A stretch of 64,000 bases of DNA from Loripinus fragilis (GCA_964019695.1 OZ026530.1:31416690-31480689), one strand, 5' to 3'; counted from the first letter of the stretch, positions 30,840 to 43,757 are shown. The notes: generated from the sequence alone by a model not told the origin. Numbers and translations: made by a program.

Positions 30840-32480
30840 ATCATAAAGTCAGAGCCATCATAAAGTCTGAGGCCTGACCCACCGTCGTGCAATTAAAGAG
30901 GAAACCATAGCTATAAACCATGATTCGGCTTAAAACCAGGCATGCAGACTGTCGCATGACATCCAAGTTATATCCAACCTTTATATAACGTTTGATAATC
31001 TTTTTGAATTGATCACTAAAATTAGGTTTTCCAACAATTCGTTTGAATTTATAAACTAAATCACCATAAAATACAGGCTATGATATGCCTTGTTGCAGAA
31101 GAGTTTTAGCCCAATGTTGTATTTAACAATTGACTCTGGGTGTCTGTGGTAGAATTTAGAAAATGCTTTTCGAATTTGATGATATCTATAACCTTGTTTT
31201 AATAACTTAGCAGTTGAAAAAAAGTTTCTGTTGTTGAAGTCATCAACATTAGAACACACTCTCGCAAAACGAAGAAGCTTAGAAATATTGAACCATAGGA
31301 AGGGGAGAGAGGAACATCTCCATCAAGAAATGGGAAATTTACTTTTTCAAAATTATAATCATCCCGTTTATCATAAATTTTAGAAGAAACTATGCAATTT
31401 GTTATTGACAAGTTCAAGTACAAAAACGGAGCTTCAGTATCAGAAGAATTCGCCTTATTTAACTGAAGTTCAGAAGGATATATCTGACCTACCATTCGTT
31501 CAAAATGAGGATTATCAATATTAAGGAAGTCATCTAAATATCTGGAGGTGGAGTTAAAAGCTTCAATAATATCAGTTTGATTATTGTCTGACAGAGACAA
31601 CATAAAGTCTCTCTCATGACAAAACAAAAACAAATCTGCAACAAGAGGAGCACAATTAGTAACCATTGGAATGCCTACAATTTGTCTATATAATTTCGAG
31701 CCAAATCTTATAAATATATTGTCCAAAAGATAATGGAGAGCATCACACATTTTCTGACAAGAGCAAAATTTATATCGTTTAGGTTGTTCAGAAGTAAAAA
31801 AGGCATATTTATTATTACAAGCCAAATAAAGTGAGCCCTCTCTGTTAATTTTTTTGTTCAATTAATTCTGTTAGCTTTTCTTTGATTAGATTATGTAGTA
31901 TAGAGAGTAGAGAAATCATATGTAGACAAACCAGATGCTAGAAAACCTCTAGACTTCAATTTATTAAGAATTTCACCTGAATTTCAATAGACCAAAATAT
32001 TTTTACCATTTCTTTCATAAACTGTTGTGCAATATCTAATGACATGGTTTTTAATCGCAGTGAGGCAAGAAGTCAAAAGAATAGACAACTCAGTAGTTGT
32101 ACATGAAATAGAATTAGCGATAAAACGCGACATATAGGGCTGTTTATAAAAAATGCGACTTATAGGGCCGTTTATGAAGTTTAGGTAACCAGTATAACGT
32201 AGGAAGCTTGCTATGGTCCTCATCAACAAACACCCCAAACTTAGCTGTCATATGGCATCGATGCCTATCAACAATAGACGTCTCATCAAGCCTGTTATGC
32301 TCATGTGTTTTTGCAGTGCAAAGTTCTTGCTTTATGGTATTAATATAGTACCTTTTTCAAACGACCACAACATTGTTAGCAGCCGTATCTGCAGGTGCCA
32401 AAACAAACCTCCTATGGAATTCCTGGATCCCTTTCTTCAAATGTCTAAAAAGGTGGTAGAAGATCTAAATTGTTGCAATA
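30840..32480 (-). pseudogene. Penelope-like element reverse transcriptase, frameshifted
   Basis: Reading the - strand from about 32440: RRFVLAPADTAANNVVVV (the PADKG-type block of Penelope-like RTs), LYWLPKLHKRPYK, STYDFSTLYTT (motif A), FGSKLYRQIVGIPM with TNCAPLVADLFL (motif B), RYLDDFLNIDN (motif C at about 31543-31511), and the thumb-like FSKFYHRHPESIVKYNIGLK. At least three frameshifts (near 31890, 31860 and 31290), stops near 32355 and 31070, and a 28-bp internal duplication at 32125-32185 show it is dead. No GIY-YIG endonuclease is visible downstream. Confidence 0.88.
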
Positions 32481-33113
32481 TTTATAAAATTAAATTCTAC
32501 CAAAAAAACACCATCTACCAAGAGAGTTTCTTTCCCAAGAACTGTCGTCTTGTGGAACCGATTCCCTCAGACTGCTGAGCACCAGACAACACCGGAAGCC
32601 TTCCAGGGCCTGCTGGCTGCCCACACCTATCTATCTATCTCGTGATACTGGCATGATCGCCAGAATGCCACGCCTCAATTTTAACCGTTTAAAGACATAG
32701 AAAATTTAGCAATAATACTGGTACCACTCATTATGATTCTCTCCAGGGGTCATACTGGGCAGATCAAAGGCTAATCTTTATTAGGTCATTATGACTTCCT
32801 TACGGGGGCAATAAAGTGGTCCCATGAAGGGATTAGGTATTTTCTGATAAAATATTGATCTTTATCTTAGTAAAAGAAATTGTGCTGTATACAGGTAAGT
32901 CCCCTCTTGAGGCCTCTTTCAGTTTGTGAGATACTGAAACTGTCCCTTATCAGTAAATTCACTAACGATTCCATTTATCACAAAATATATGCCTTTAACC
33001 ATTTTATCTGCTGTATCTAACAACTTTTATCTGTGGCCGTGGGCACCAACCACCGTATTGCCAGAATACTTAAGTGTTGAGTGAGGCGATTACTGAAGAT
33101 GATGATGAACAGG

Positions 33114-33174
33114 TGCCCCCCCCCCCCCCCCCCCCCATCGCTTGTTGCAACAGATCACTTGATCAATGATTATT

Positions 33175-33241
<67 letters not shown>

Positions 33242-33255
33242 TAATAATAATAATG
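33114..33255. repeat. Poly-C run and AAT microsatellite
   Basis: C-run at about 33117-33136 and (AAT)n at 33175-33255. The poly-Asn open frame over it is a by-product. Confidence 0.95.
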
Positions 33256-33989
33256 ACGATTATTTGCTGTCTTCGTTCTCAGCATAGTAGTTTCGCTACA
33301 GCAATTTAACTGATCCCAAAAATATTCGATCCGAAAGAAAGGACCTCTTGCGAGTTAATTTTCTTGCGATTTAGCCTTGAATTCAGGTATGTAGGTTATC
33401 TACATGTATGATTATTATGTCTTTTTATATGTATATGCATTGTGTGGACATAGTGTTGTTTTTTCTCTTGATAAGATGGATAAAAACAGTTTTTCCTTCA
33501 TGTGTTTTCGCCACCCAAGATTTCGGCCTACAGATTTTTTTTGACGACATTTTTTTTTCAAAGTTTTGCACTCCCAGGCATAATTACATAAGTCAAACTT
33601 ATTTAAGTATGTCGAGAGTTTAAACAGAAACAATAGTAGAATTTTGCCAGAAAAAGGCTGAAGTAATTCCAAGGGGAAAATAGATAGATAGATAGAAAAT
33701 CTTTTTGGTGTATCATCTTCAGGAGAATGTTCTGATTTTCCTTTTGATCTAATGTAAGCATTAGTCTTAATATGTTTATCAGACCATGATCCGGTCTCAG
33801 TTGACTTGAATTGACAACTCCTGGTCCCATGATCCAGTGGCGGATCCAGGACCACTTATGCTGGGGGTGCTTGATAGATGGACACTGACAGTCAATATAT
33901 AACTGACACTAATAGCGCAAATCAGTTTCCATATTGAATTGTGTCCCATAGAAGCAAGATACTCTATTAGCCTATATACCACTCCCCTG

Positions 33990-34510
33990 AGCATTTGGTT
34001 TTCTGGTTTCAGAGATTTTTTTTTCAATTTATTTTGTTTAAAAAAGCAAATGTCTCCTGTATTTGATCAATTTGAAACCCAGGTGCGTGGTTGGGTTAAC
34101 ATATAGAAACACTAAACACTAAACTTTGCTACATATTAAAAGTATAAGCTGTGGACAGAAGATTTTTTAAAAAATTTTTTTTCTCCATTATGATTGTGGA
34201 CGCTATTAAAGCCTAATGATCGTCAGTATTTGGTAAATTTTGACCCAAGATGCATGGTTGGCAGAATTTATGGGACTACAAGCTGTGGGTCTCATGGTTT
34301 AGGGGAAGATTTTTTTAGCTTATGACTCCATGGCTAGTATAGACACCAGGAGCATGGATGGCAGGATTTATGTAGGTGACCATAAGACATACATCTATAA
34401 GCTGTGGGTCTCGCCGTTTCAGAGAAAAAGATTTTTATGTTTTTCCCATTATAAGTCTATACGTATGCCAGTCAGCCCAAAATGCCCACATGCAACCTTT
34501 CCCCTTCCAT
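33990..34510 (+). repeat. Inverted copy of the 13.1-14.3 kb family
   Basis: GGCAGGATTTATGTAGG, AAGCTGTGGGTCTC, GTTTCAGAGA and CCCATTATAAGTCTATA are complements of the blocks in that array, in reverse order. Confidence 0.75.
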
Positions 34511-34924
34511 ACCTGATGATGCTTTATAAGTAATTTGACTAAAATTAGTCCGCTGATATACTTCTTTGAAAAACGTGAACGGAAGATGCTGTGAAGAAAG
34601 TTGGACCATTACACTAAAACCTCACGTGAGTTTACGTGGTCATGTGAGCTAACAATATTGTTACTCAACTGGGTCCGCATTTGGATTATTTCCCAGTTGA
34701 TTGGAGGGGAAGGTAGTTAAATAACTCCTAACTGCTCCCATCTAATAGATACAAAAGGGCCTGGAGTGGGATTTTGCGAGTGACTGACAACTGTCCTTCT
34801 TTCAATAAGAAGGAATGGGAATGACTGTAGAAAATAGTTCATGACCAATTTCAACATTAGAATGGTGCTGGACGGGAAGAGCGAGCTCGCGACAGCCTGA
34901 TCGCTAGTCAGACCCACATCCCAC

Positions 34925-35565
34925 AGAGTTGGCACACACACGCACGATATGCAAGACTGGCATCGCTGATACGATAGTGTCAAAATCTTATGTGCTAGTT
35001 CATTTTTAAAGCGTCTTATCCCACGCAATGTTGCCCAGAGAAGGCTGAAACGTTGATGACCCGAATCAGAGCGAGCATCCGCGTTTGTCAGCAAAAAATG
35101 AAGACTCCAGCAAGACTACGAACAGGTGATGGAAAGAGCACCACAGCAAATGTGTCCGGCGATTTTTAAAAAGAAAAATGTTGTTGGAGAAAAAGCATCA
35201 AAAAGTGCTTATGACTAATTATACCCTCTGATTTTAAATGTATATCCTTTGAATGGGAGATTGTGGCAAGGAAACCTGCTTTTGCTGCAGTGTCACACAC
35301 GCACGATATGCACAGACTTGCATTGCTGATACGATAAGTATCAAAATCTCGTGTGCTAGGTCATTTTTAAAAAAAAAAAAACCCCGTCTTATCCCATGCA
35401 ATGTTGCCCAGCGAAGGCTCTCGCTTGGATGACCGAAATCAGAACACGCATCCGCGTATGTCAGCGCATCATGAAGACCCCAGCAAGACTGTTAACAGGT
35501 CTTGGATAGAGCTGTAAGGCAAATGTCTGCGGCAATTTTTAAAAAGAAAAATGCGGTTGGGGAAA
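34925..35565. repeat. Diverged tandem pair, about 355 bp apart
   Basis: 34925-35210 and 35280-35565 share GATACGATA, TCTTATCCCA, GCAATGTTGCCCAG, AAGACTCCAGCAAGAC and TTTTTAAAAAGAAAAATG. Confidence 0.8.
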
Positions 35566-35887
35566 ACGCTATTTCTACCGTCCGATTTTAAAACTAATTC
35601 CTTTGAAAAATTCATATAATGGGAGATAGCTGCGAGAAAACTTGATTTTGCTGCTAGCGAACAACAAAGGCACAGATCAGACTGCGCTGATGGCAAAACC
35701 AGCGTATTTGTCTGTTGAAATTGTAACAGATAACCCTACCTCAGGCAAAATTTCTATACCACAGCTAGTCTCTGTAGCTGAGCAAACTGGATTGTCAAAT
35801 ACCTGGTCGCAACCCCAGTATTTATGTCAGCATGCTTGTGTATCAACTCTGCATGCTGACTGCTGTTACATGTATCTGCAGACTTTT

Positions 35888-37765
35888 ATTATACCCCCGG
35901 TACGAAGTATATAGGGGGTATATAGTTTTTGCCTTTTCTGTAATTATGTTTGTCTGTCTGTTTGTTTGTCTGTAAACTTTTTTTTTCGTCAAGGATTTCT
36001 CAGCAACTACTTGGGTTAGGATTCTGAAATTTGGTACAAAGCTTGATAGTGATGAGTTGTATTGTGTAACAAAAGAACAGCCACATATTGCTTATCAGTC
36101 CCTTTATTTGTTCATTTTTCTTTCTCTCCAATGGAAAAATATTTCGTCAAAGATTTCTCAGCAACTACTTGGGTTAGGATTCTGAAATTTGGTACAAAGC
36201 TTGATAGTGATGAGTTGTATTGTGTAACAAAAGAACAGCCACATATTGCTTATCAGTCCCTTTATTTGTTCATTTTTCTTTCTCTCCTATGGAAAATTTT
36301 TTCGTCAAAGATTTCTCAGCAACTACTTGGGTTAGGATTCTGAAATTTGTTACAAAGCTTGATAGTGATGAGTTGTATTGTGTAACAAAAGAACAGCCAC
36401 ATATTGCTTATCAGTCCCTTTATTTGTTCATTTTTCTTTCCCTCCAATGGAAAAAATTTTCGTCAAAGATTTCTCAGCAACTACTTGGGATTGGATTCTG
36501 AAATTTGGTGCAAAGCTTGATAGTGATGAGTTGTATTGTGTTACAAAAGAACAGCCACATATTGCTTATCAGTCCCTTTATTTGTTCATTTTTCTTTCTC
36601 TCCAATGGAAATTTCTGTCACAGATTTCTCAGCTCCTATTGGAGCCAGTGTTTTTAAATTTTGTGTACATCTTCAGGATGGCAAAGTGTACTGTGTAAAT
36701 GGAAATTAAGATGCTTATCCTCATTTTGCCTTCTTTTTTTTTCAAATTTTCATTTTTTCCTTCTTTCTCTCTTATATAATACATATGGACATTTTTTTCT
36801 GTCAAAGATTTCTCAGCAACCACTTGAGTTATGACTCTGAAATTTGGAACAAAGCTTGATAGTGATTAGTTGTATTATGTAAGAAAAGAACAGCTACATA
36901 TTGCTTATCAGTCCTTTTATTTGTTCATTTTTCTTTCTCTCCATTGGAAATTTCTGTCACAGATTTCTCAGCTCCTATTGGAGCCATTGTTTTCAAATTT
37001 TGTGTACACCTTCAGGAAGGCAAAGTGTACTGTGTAAATGGAAATTAAGATGCTAATCCTCATTTTGCCTTCTTTTTTCAAATTTTCATTTTTTCCTTCT
37101 TTCACTCTTATATAATACATATAGACAATTTTTCTGTCAAAGATTTCTCAGCAACTACTTGAGTTAGGATTCTGAAATTTGGTACAAAGCTTGATAGTGA
37201 TGAGTTGTATTGTGTAACAAAAGAACAGCCACATATTTCTTATCAGTCCCTTTATGTATTCATTTTTCTTTCTCTCCAATGAAAATTTCTGTCGCAGATC
37301 TCTCGGCTCCTATTGGAGCCAGTGTTTTCAAATTTAGTGTACACCTTCAAGTAGGCTAAGTGTATTGTGTAAATGAAAACAAAGATGCTTAAGCTCATTT
37401 TGGCTTCTTTTTCAATTTTTCCTTCTGTCACTCCTATATAACACATATGGACGTTTTTTGTAAGAGTTTTCTCAGCAACTACTTGATTTAGGATTATGAA
37501 ATTATTTGTGTACTTTCAGGTAGGAGAAGTGTATTGTGTAAATGAAAACTAAGGTGCTTATCCTCATTTTGCCTTCTATTTCAAATTTGCAATTTTTCCT
37601 TCTGTCACTCTTATATAACACGTATGGACATTTTTCATCAAAGTTTTCTCAGAAACTACTTGATTTAGGATTATGAAATCTTTGACAATTTTGTCTTTTC
37701 TCTGAAAGTGTTACAACCTCTGATGGCTACCGCCGGGGGTATGTGAGCTTTGCTCACTTCTTGCT
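35888..37765. mobile_element. Element with 158-bp tandem core and CCCCCGG/CCGGGGG ends
   Basis: Starts ATTATACCCCCGGTACGAAG and ends near GCTACCGCCGGGGGTATG. Nearly identical 158-bp units follow at 36001, 36159, 36317 and 36475, then worn units to 37680. Long non-coding elements with tandem cores of about 160 bp are known in bivalves (pearl-type, related to Helentrons); whether this is one is inference. The 93-codon open frames are repeat by-products. Confidence 0.65.
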
Positions 37766-38780
37766 ATATTATTAACTTCTTTTAAAAATATCTTTCATGT
37801 CTCGGACCGGGTCGGAGTTCATGTATACGTCATAATTTCAAGCCATTTGAAGCCTTATAAAAATTTGGGCCTGACCTGAGTCAAGAATATTTATATATGC
37901 CTAGTGTGCAGGGACCGCGGCACACCGACATCATAACTGAAAACAGAGTCCAGAATATTTGCTTATGTTATCAGTGGTGTTACCACCAGTGGTGATTCAT
38001 GATCAAAGAGACCTACAATTTCAAAACAGACCACGGGTATTCTATAAGGTCGCGCTTGTTGTGTCAGTGGCCACGCGTGAAAATATACATTACATATGAA
38101 AAATTGTCAAACTCCAAATACATAACTGCCCTTGTGGCGGTTTGCAAGAATATCATTTTCAATAATGAACGCATAATTTGAGGAAAGCATTTCGCCAGTT
38201 ATCAAGACTTGTTTTCAAATTTATACAAAATGTATCAGTTGTTTAGAATAGGTCACTGTTTAGAAATTCTCTTTCGCACTGACTAGATAAGGCTATCCAA
38301 ATTCAGAGGTAACTCGGGTTTGCTGGTTACGCAGTCGGTCAGCTGATTTGCTCTCCACTGATTGGGAAACTTAATTTTATGATTAGTTGTGACAATTAAC
38401 AGCAGGTGCTGACTTTAAAACCGGGCTTACAGAACACGCAAAAAGGTACCTACCGTACATTGAGAAGAAAAAGGTAGGTTAAGATATTTTTACCATGGAC
38501 TCAGCTGGGGGTGCTGAAGCACCCTAAGCACCCCCCCTAAATCCGCCACTGCCATCTGCCCATCCCAGCTGACGGCTGAGTGTGTAGTAGACTTATTTGT
38601 ATATGATTCTTGTTCTCTTGAGTTTGTCCTACCCGGGACAGAACTATAGTCTGGATTTCTGGCAAAATCAATCATTTGGGAAAATTGCCTGGATACCTTC
38701 AGATTTGGAATGTTAAACACATTTTTGGTAGTGATGTTAGACAGATGTTTCCATGTAAGCATCTGAATTCTGACATTTCG

Positions 38781-39075
38781 TGTGCGGATCCAGGAATTTT
38801 CGTCAGGGGGGGTCCAGGTCAGTCTGACAAAAAAAACTCTGACGTTTTTTATTTTTTGTTTTTTTTTGGTAGTCCTCAGCTTATTTTACAGTAATCAAAT
38901 GGTCAATTTCAAAGAAATCTAGTTTTTTTTAAAGGTTCCAGAGGGGGTCCAACATTTTCCAGGGGGGTCCAACTTTTCCAGGGGGGTCCAATTGCTTATT
39001 CCCTATAGAAACCCATATAACTTGTGATTTTCCAGGGGGGTCCGGACCCCCTGTCCCCCCCTCTGGATCCGCAGT
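38781..39075. mobile_element. MITE with GTGCGGATCCAGG / CTGGATCCGCA ends
   Basis: Ends match 45460-45708. The inside carries repeated CAGGGGGGTCCAA blocks at 38940-38990. Confidence 0.8.
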
Positions 39076-39079
39076 TGCA

Positions 39080-40010
39080 TTTGTTTGGCTGCTTTCCTAC
39101 CCACGTCTGGCAGAATGGGCATGTCAGTTTCTTCACAGAAATTTATCCGTAGCTTTCTGAGGCTCGGATATGTTTCATGGCGATGTGATGCCATAATGAA
39201 ATGATTATGGATAAAAGTTATGCCAGCACGAGTATATGAATAAAGTCACAATGTAATAAGTTTACATAACATTATGTCAGCATGGGCACAGTTTTGACAT
39301 CATGAATCAATACAATTTTGGGTGACTAGCAATTAGTTGGTTTGATTGTTAGCCAGAATTATTGAAATTGTTGTACTGATAATTTGAAATGCTCTTTCAG
39401 ATAACTCTTTTCCCCCTCCCTTTTCATTTGAAAAGGAATGGTACTTTGTGCAAAGCAGAAATCGTCCGCTGGTGCAATAAGTCCAGATTGTGCAAAATTC
39501 AAGTACCATTTCAGGACCAATAAAAAAAATGTGGAAAATCAGTAGCCAGCAAGGGCTCAGATAAACGTCATTTGCTGAGTGAATGACAAATAAACAACAG
39601 AATTCTTGACGTCAGGTTGATGTGGCCTATTGCCATCCAGGCAATTTAGTGACAAGCAGCAGAATTCTTGACATCGGTTGGTTATGGTTAATTGCCATTC
39701 AGACAAAGTTCTAGTTGGTAGGCAGACACCACACAGACACAGGGGTGCATTGAATTAAATTATTTTCTCTATTTAACAGTAGTGGCAGTCTGCAATGATC
39801 CTAAGAGATTATAAATAATACTTAGATTTTTTTTAGCCTAAAATGCAGTGTAGCTGTTCACAGACTTAATTGCCATTAATGTTTATGTTTTTTGTTGTCT
39901 GTACTATATGCTCCTCTTTCTTTGGTCTTTTACAAAAGCCATTCTTGTTATTTAGAAAGTAGGCTGCTTTTCCTGGTATCGAAAACGAAAGTAGAATTTT
40001 TAAAATCTTT
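39080..40010. other. Unassigned DNA with a short tandem pair
   Basis: 39592-39650 and 39660-39715 share CAGAATTCTTGAC and ATTGCCAT. Nothing else is recognised. Confidence 0.5.
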
Positions 40011-40439
40011 CTGATAGGTTGTTTCACAGACACTTGGGGTCAGCAGAGAAAAACAAGCCCCCCCCCCCCCCCCAACCTTCATCCCCCATTAACTTTTGCA
40101 TTCTTGCATTTTTTCATTTAAAATATGATATTTTGTATGCTTGAAGTTATACAGGTGTTAGAAAAAATGACCTAGAACATATGGAAAACATTTGAAAAAA
40201 AATGCATATTGCTCACGATGATAGAAAAAACACAAGATAAACAACTTCGGCTTTGCAATTTCGAACCCCCATCGCCGTCAAAAGTGCAATGCGCTCGTAA
40301 TACTAAACAAACACGCTACTTTACTTGATCACCATTTCCTTTACAAAAAGAATTCTTATTACTAGTCAGCTCAACATACGTTCAACATCTCATACTGAAT
40401 CAGTCACAACATTTTTCCAGAGATTTTCAAGCCTTTCTG

Positions 40440-41190
40440 AAGTTGGGGTCAGGGGCCAGGGATTTTTTTTGCAATTTTGGGAAGGGGCCCAAGGGCCTTT
40501 CAGATTGGGAAATTTTCTAAACAAACAAGAACAGCATTTTTCGGTCAGTTTAAAAACAAATTAGCTATTACACATACCATTGCCATTAAATTGAAGGAAA
40601 ATAGGATGCAATTCTAGTAGATTGTCATTATGTAGCTTGTGTGTGTGTGAAAATTCTAAAAAGAAATTTTTTTTTTTTTTTTTCTTTTTTTTTTTTAGAT
40701 TGGGAATTATTTTTTTCAAATTGTGGGAAAAAAGTCACCTAAATCCCATTGGGAAAGGGGCCGAATTTCGGCCCCTGAGGACACAAAAAAAAATCCCTGG
40801 GGGCCTGTTGAATTTGGGGGAAAAGGCATTTAAAATTGGACCATCAAAATTGGGGAAAACTTGATTGAGTCTAAAAGAACTGGACAACCATTTTAAATTG
40901 ATTATAAGCCATATAAGAAATTAGCAGTGTACAGCTGTAACATATTTGTTACTTTAATGGCCCATCAGAAAAGCACAGGAAAATTTGCATAAAAATGTGA
41001 ATGAAAACATGTTTTCATTCACATTTTATGCAAATTTTCATACATTTGTAACTTTGGTATTCATTTCCACCAAAATGTAGAGCTAAGAAATTGGGAATGA
41101 TATAGTCACCATTTTGGGAAATTTTCGCTCATTTTTTAATTGGGAAGGGGCCGTTATTCTGTCCCAGATTTGACCTAGGAAAATCCCTGT
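40440..41190. mobile_element. GGGAAGGGGCC repeat cluster with a long hairpin
   Basis: CAGGGATTTTTTTTGC at the left and GGAAAATCCCTG at the right bracket several TTGGGAAAGGGGCC blocks. At 40981-41040 AAATTTGCATAAAAATGTGA is mirrored around ACATGT. Probably nested elements. Confidence 0.5.
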
Positions 41191-41624
41191 TTTCGTCTGA
41201 TAATATTTGTTCTTAGGTAAGCCTATATTGCCAGCAATCTATCAAGGAGCAGTCTGATCAGTGTACATACATGTAGTGTTTGCTCCCCAGATAAAATCTA
41301 ATTTGAATATGCAACAGATGTAAAAAGCAGACAACATTTCAGGCCTCCAGATAAGAGTGCTAACTGGAAAATTATTTTTCTTATTTCTCAACCAAAACAA
41401 ATGTTGCTTGTGGGTACTCAAAAGAACCATCTCAATGAGACGGTTCTTTTGAGTACCCAAAACACATGTTTAAATTGATGGGTAAGGAAATAATGTAATT
41501 TAAGATGCACAAACTATCTTTATCTGGACCTATGAGATTTTCATGCTTCAAAATATTGGTTATAAGCCATATATAAGAAATTAGCAGTGTACAGCTGTAA
41601 CATATTTGTTACTTTAATGGCCCA

Positions 41625-41855
41625 TCAGAGGGGCCAAAATTTTGCCCTAAATGGGACCCAGTGAGAAGTGCACTGCATCATGTTTCTCCTTCCATTAAAT
41701 GGCAATAGTACCTGTAATGGCTAATTCGCTTCTAAATTGACAGAAAATGCCGTAATTTTGCGCTATCACTTCTCCCTATAATATCTGACTGTCACTTCTC
41801 CCATATTTTCCTGCAGGGAGTCTCCCTTCTGTCAGGGCCCAGCTTGAACCCTGAT
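41625..41855 (-). mobile_element. MITE, GGGCCCTGACAG / CTTCTCCC family
   Basis: AAATGGGACCCAGTGAGAAG ... CTGTCAGGGCCCAGCTTGAA, as at 3900-4240. Confidence 0.65.
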
Positions 41856-42681
41856 GGGCTGTTAAATGTCATGTAAAAATCAACTGTAGAAATAAGTCAA
41901 CTTTCAATTTTTCAGTCCACAACAGTTGTTTTTGTACAGCTGACTTGGAGTCAAATGTCCTTCAAAGGGCAGAATAAATACAGCAAATTAATTTTCCTTT
42001 TTTCCACTAGGACAATTGTAGGACAAGAACTCGATAATCATTTTCAACTTCCTTTTCTGCCTCTAACTGCTCTTGATTGAGTCCGCTCATTATTTCTAGG
42101 TGTATTGATTTATCCATACTAGGCCTCTCTAGATAAAATAGGATTCCAAATCAATTTCCATATTTCTCGACCAAAACACTCATATTGGGGTGCTCAAAAC
42201 GAACCATCTCAATGAGACAGTTCTTTTGAAAACCCAAAACATACGATGGACACTATTTTATGCTCAAACTTTGTGCTTACCTGCATGCCCCTATGATTTC
42301 TTGAGTGCTGTTACACAGGTTTAGATAAAAAATAAACAATAAATTTCAGCTTAAAATTGCAATTATTTCTTACCCATGATTTTTAGCATATGTTTTGGTT
42401 GATCAAAAGAACCGTCTCATTGAGACAGTTCTTTTGAGTACCCACAACATATGTTTTGGCTGAGAAATAAGAAAAAATAATTTTCAGCTACACACTCTTA
42501 TCTGGGGGCCTGGTATGATTTCGTCGGTACCTGTAAAAACATAAATTGTGGGCAACCTTAATAATAAGAATTCATAATTTCTTTTGCCAATGGTAATAAA
42601 AAGTGAACTGGATTGGATTGGATTGGGCTGGAGTATTTTATTTTTGTTTCAGGGTTTACACTGTTTCCTAGCGAGCAGAAT

Positions 42682-42867
42682 GTTTGATTTGATTCTTTAC
42701 GTCCCAGTCAACATATTTAGTTAAACACTCGGGACGGTTCTTCCTGTTTTAAGCAAGGATTAATATATCATGCTCAAGGACACAACGCAGTGATGCTTGT
42801 GAGGCTTGAACCTGCAACCCCTCAGTCTCGTGTTAAGCACTCTACCACTGAGCCACTGCACTCTCTC
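42682..42867 (-). mobile_element. SINE family 1, reverse copy
   Basis: TTTGATTTGATTCTTTACGT (tail) ... CTACCACTGAGCCACTGCAC (head). It is diverged, with part of the AGTACTGG block lost. Confidence 0.85.
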
Positions 42868-43036
42868 AGGTGAGCAGAATGCTATACAGGCTCATGCAGG
42901 AGTGTATATCTATTGGGTTGACAGCCACTCCTCCTGCAGGACAAGTGCAGTATTGAAATATTTTTGTCCCCTGCCAAAACATAGGCTAAATGTTCATGGA
43001 TATTTAAAAGATCTGTATCTATGAGACTTTTCTAAG

Positions 43037-43230
43037 GGAGCGCAGTGGCTCAGTGGTGGAGTGCTTGTCTCAAGACAGAAGGGCTGGGGGTTTGAGCCTC
43101 ACTGGCGTCACTGCGTTGAGTCCTTGAGCAAGACACATTTATTCTAGCTTAGTACTGGTTCAACCCAGGAAGACGCGTCTTGATGTACATGTAACTGAAA
43201 GATTGTTAAAGGGGGCATAAAGAATCAAAT
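43037..43230 (+). mobile_element. SINE family 1 copy
   Basis: GGAGCGCAGTGGCTCAGTGG, GGGGGTTTGAGCCTCACTGG, GAGCAAGACACATTTATTC, and tail GGGGGCATAAAGAATCAAAT. Confidence 0.9.
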
Positions 43231-43517
43231 AATATGAAATAGGCACACCTAATGGGCAACCAACCACTATTTGATCTGAGAGGATAGCACAGTATACGGT
43301 ATTTCTTGTGAGTCGGTACTCGTGTGAGTATAAAAAGTAAGGAAGAAGGCAAATATCATGAATCGATACAATTAGTACAACACCTGGCACAAAAGTGACA
43401 AGTGTTTTAGTAAATTGTCGTTGCTCTGAGTATAAGGAAATAAAATAATCCTGCAAGCTATTTTAAAAGCGTTGGGACTCTTGAACGGCTCCTATTGGAT
43501 ACCATAAAGATTTTGAT

Positions 43518-43757
43518 TTGAGCAGCGACATGTGATTTCCAACAATGTTTCATTTTGACAAGTGTAGACTCAGAGGAGCCTGTGCAGCCTCCTTAAGCTT
43601 AGAAACTCCTAATGATGTTCAGTCAGTAGCATAATACGCATAGAAAATTCAAGCAACTAGCAAAGGCTCTGGTCAGACTGCGTGTATGCACAGACTGATC
43701 TGAGTCTTTGCTGGTCGCACATATCACATTGTTGGAAATCTTATGTCGCGGCTCATT
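43518..43757. mobile_element. MITE, TGAGCCGCGACATG family, good copy
   Basis: TGAGCAGCGACATGTGATTT and ATCTTATGTCGCGGCTCA. TTT follows the right end and ATT precedes the left, a possible short target duplication. Confidence 0.87.

Larger units (their letters stand above)
33835..38551. mobile_element. Possible 4.7-kb hAT-like composite
   Basis: CAGTGGCGGATCCAGG at the left; the right end reverse complement reads CAGTGGCGGATTTAGG, and both continue into GGGGGTGCTT. Ends starting CAGTGGCG are common in hAT elements. Flanks CCATGATC and CCATCTGC share only part of an 8-bp site. No transposase is visible, and the inside is filled with other repeats. Confidence 0.5.

Noticed and set aside
31199..31861. 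A 220-codon host gene on the - strand
   Set aside because: It carries reverse transcriptase motifs (YLDD and others) and is bounded by frameshifts; it is a Penelope-like remnant.
33081..33287. Poly-asparagine protein
   Set aside because: Produced by a poly-C run and an AAT microsatellite.
36062..36698. Three 93-106 codon + frames with nearly identical protein
   Set aside because: They are the 158-bp tandem unit read in staggered frames; starts and stops fall within the repeat.
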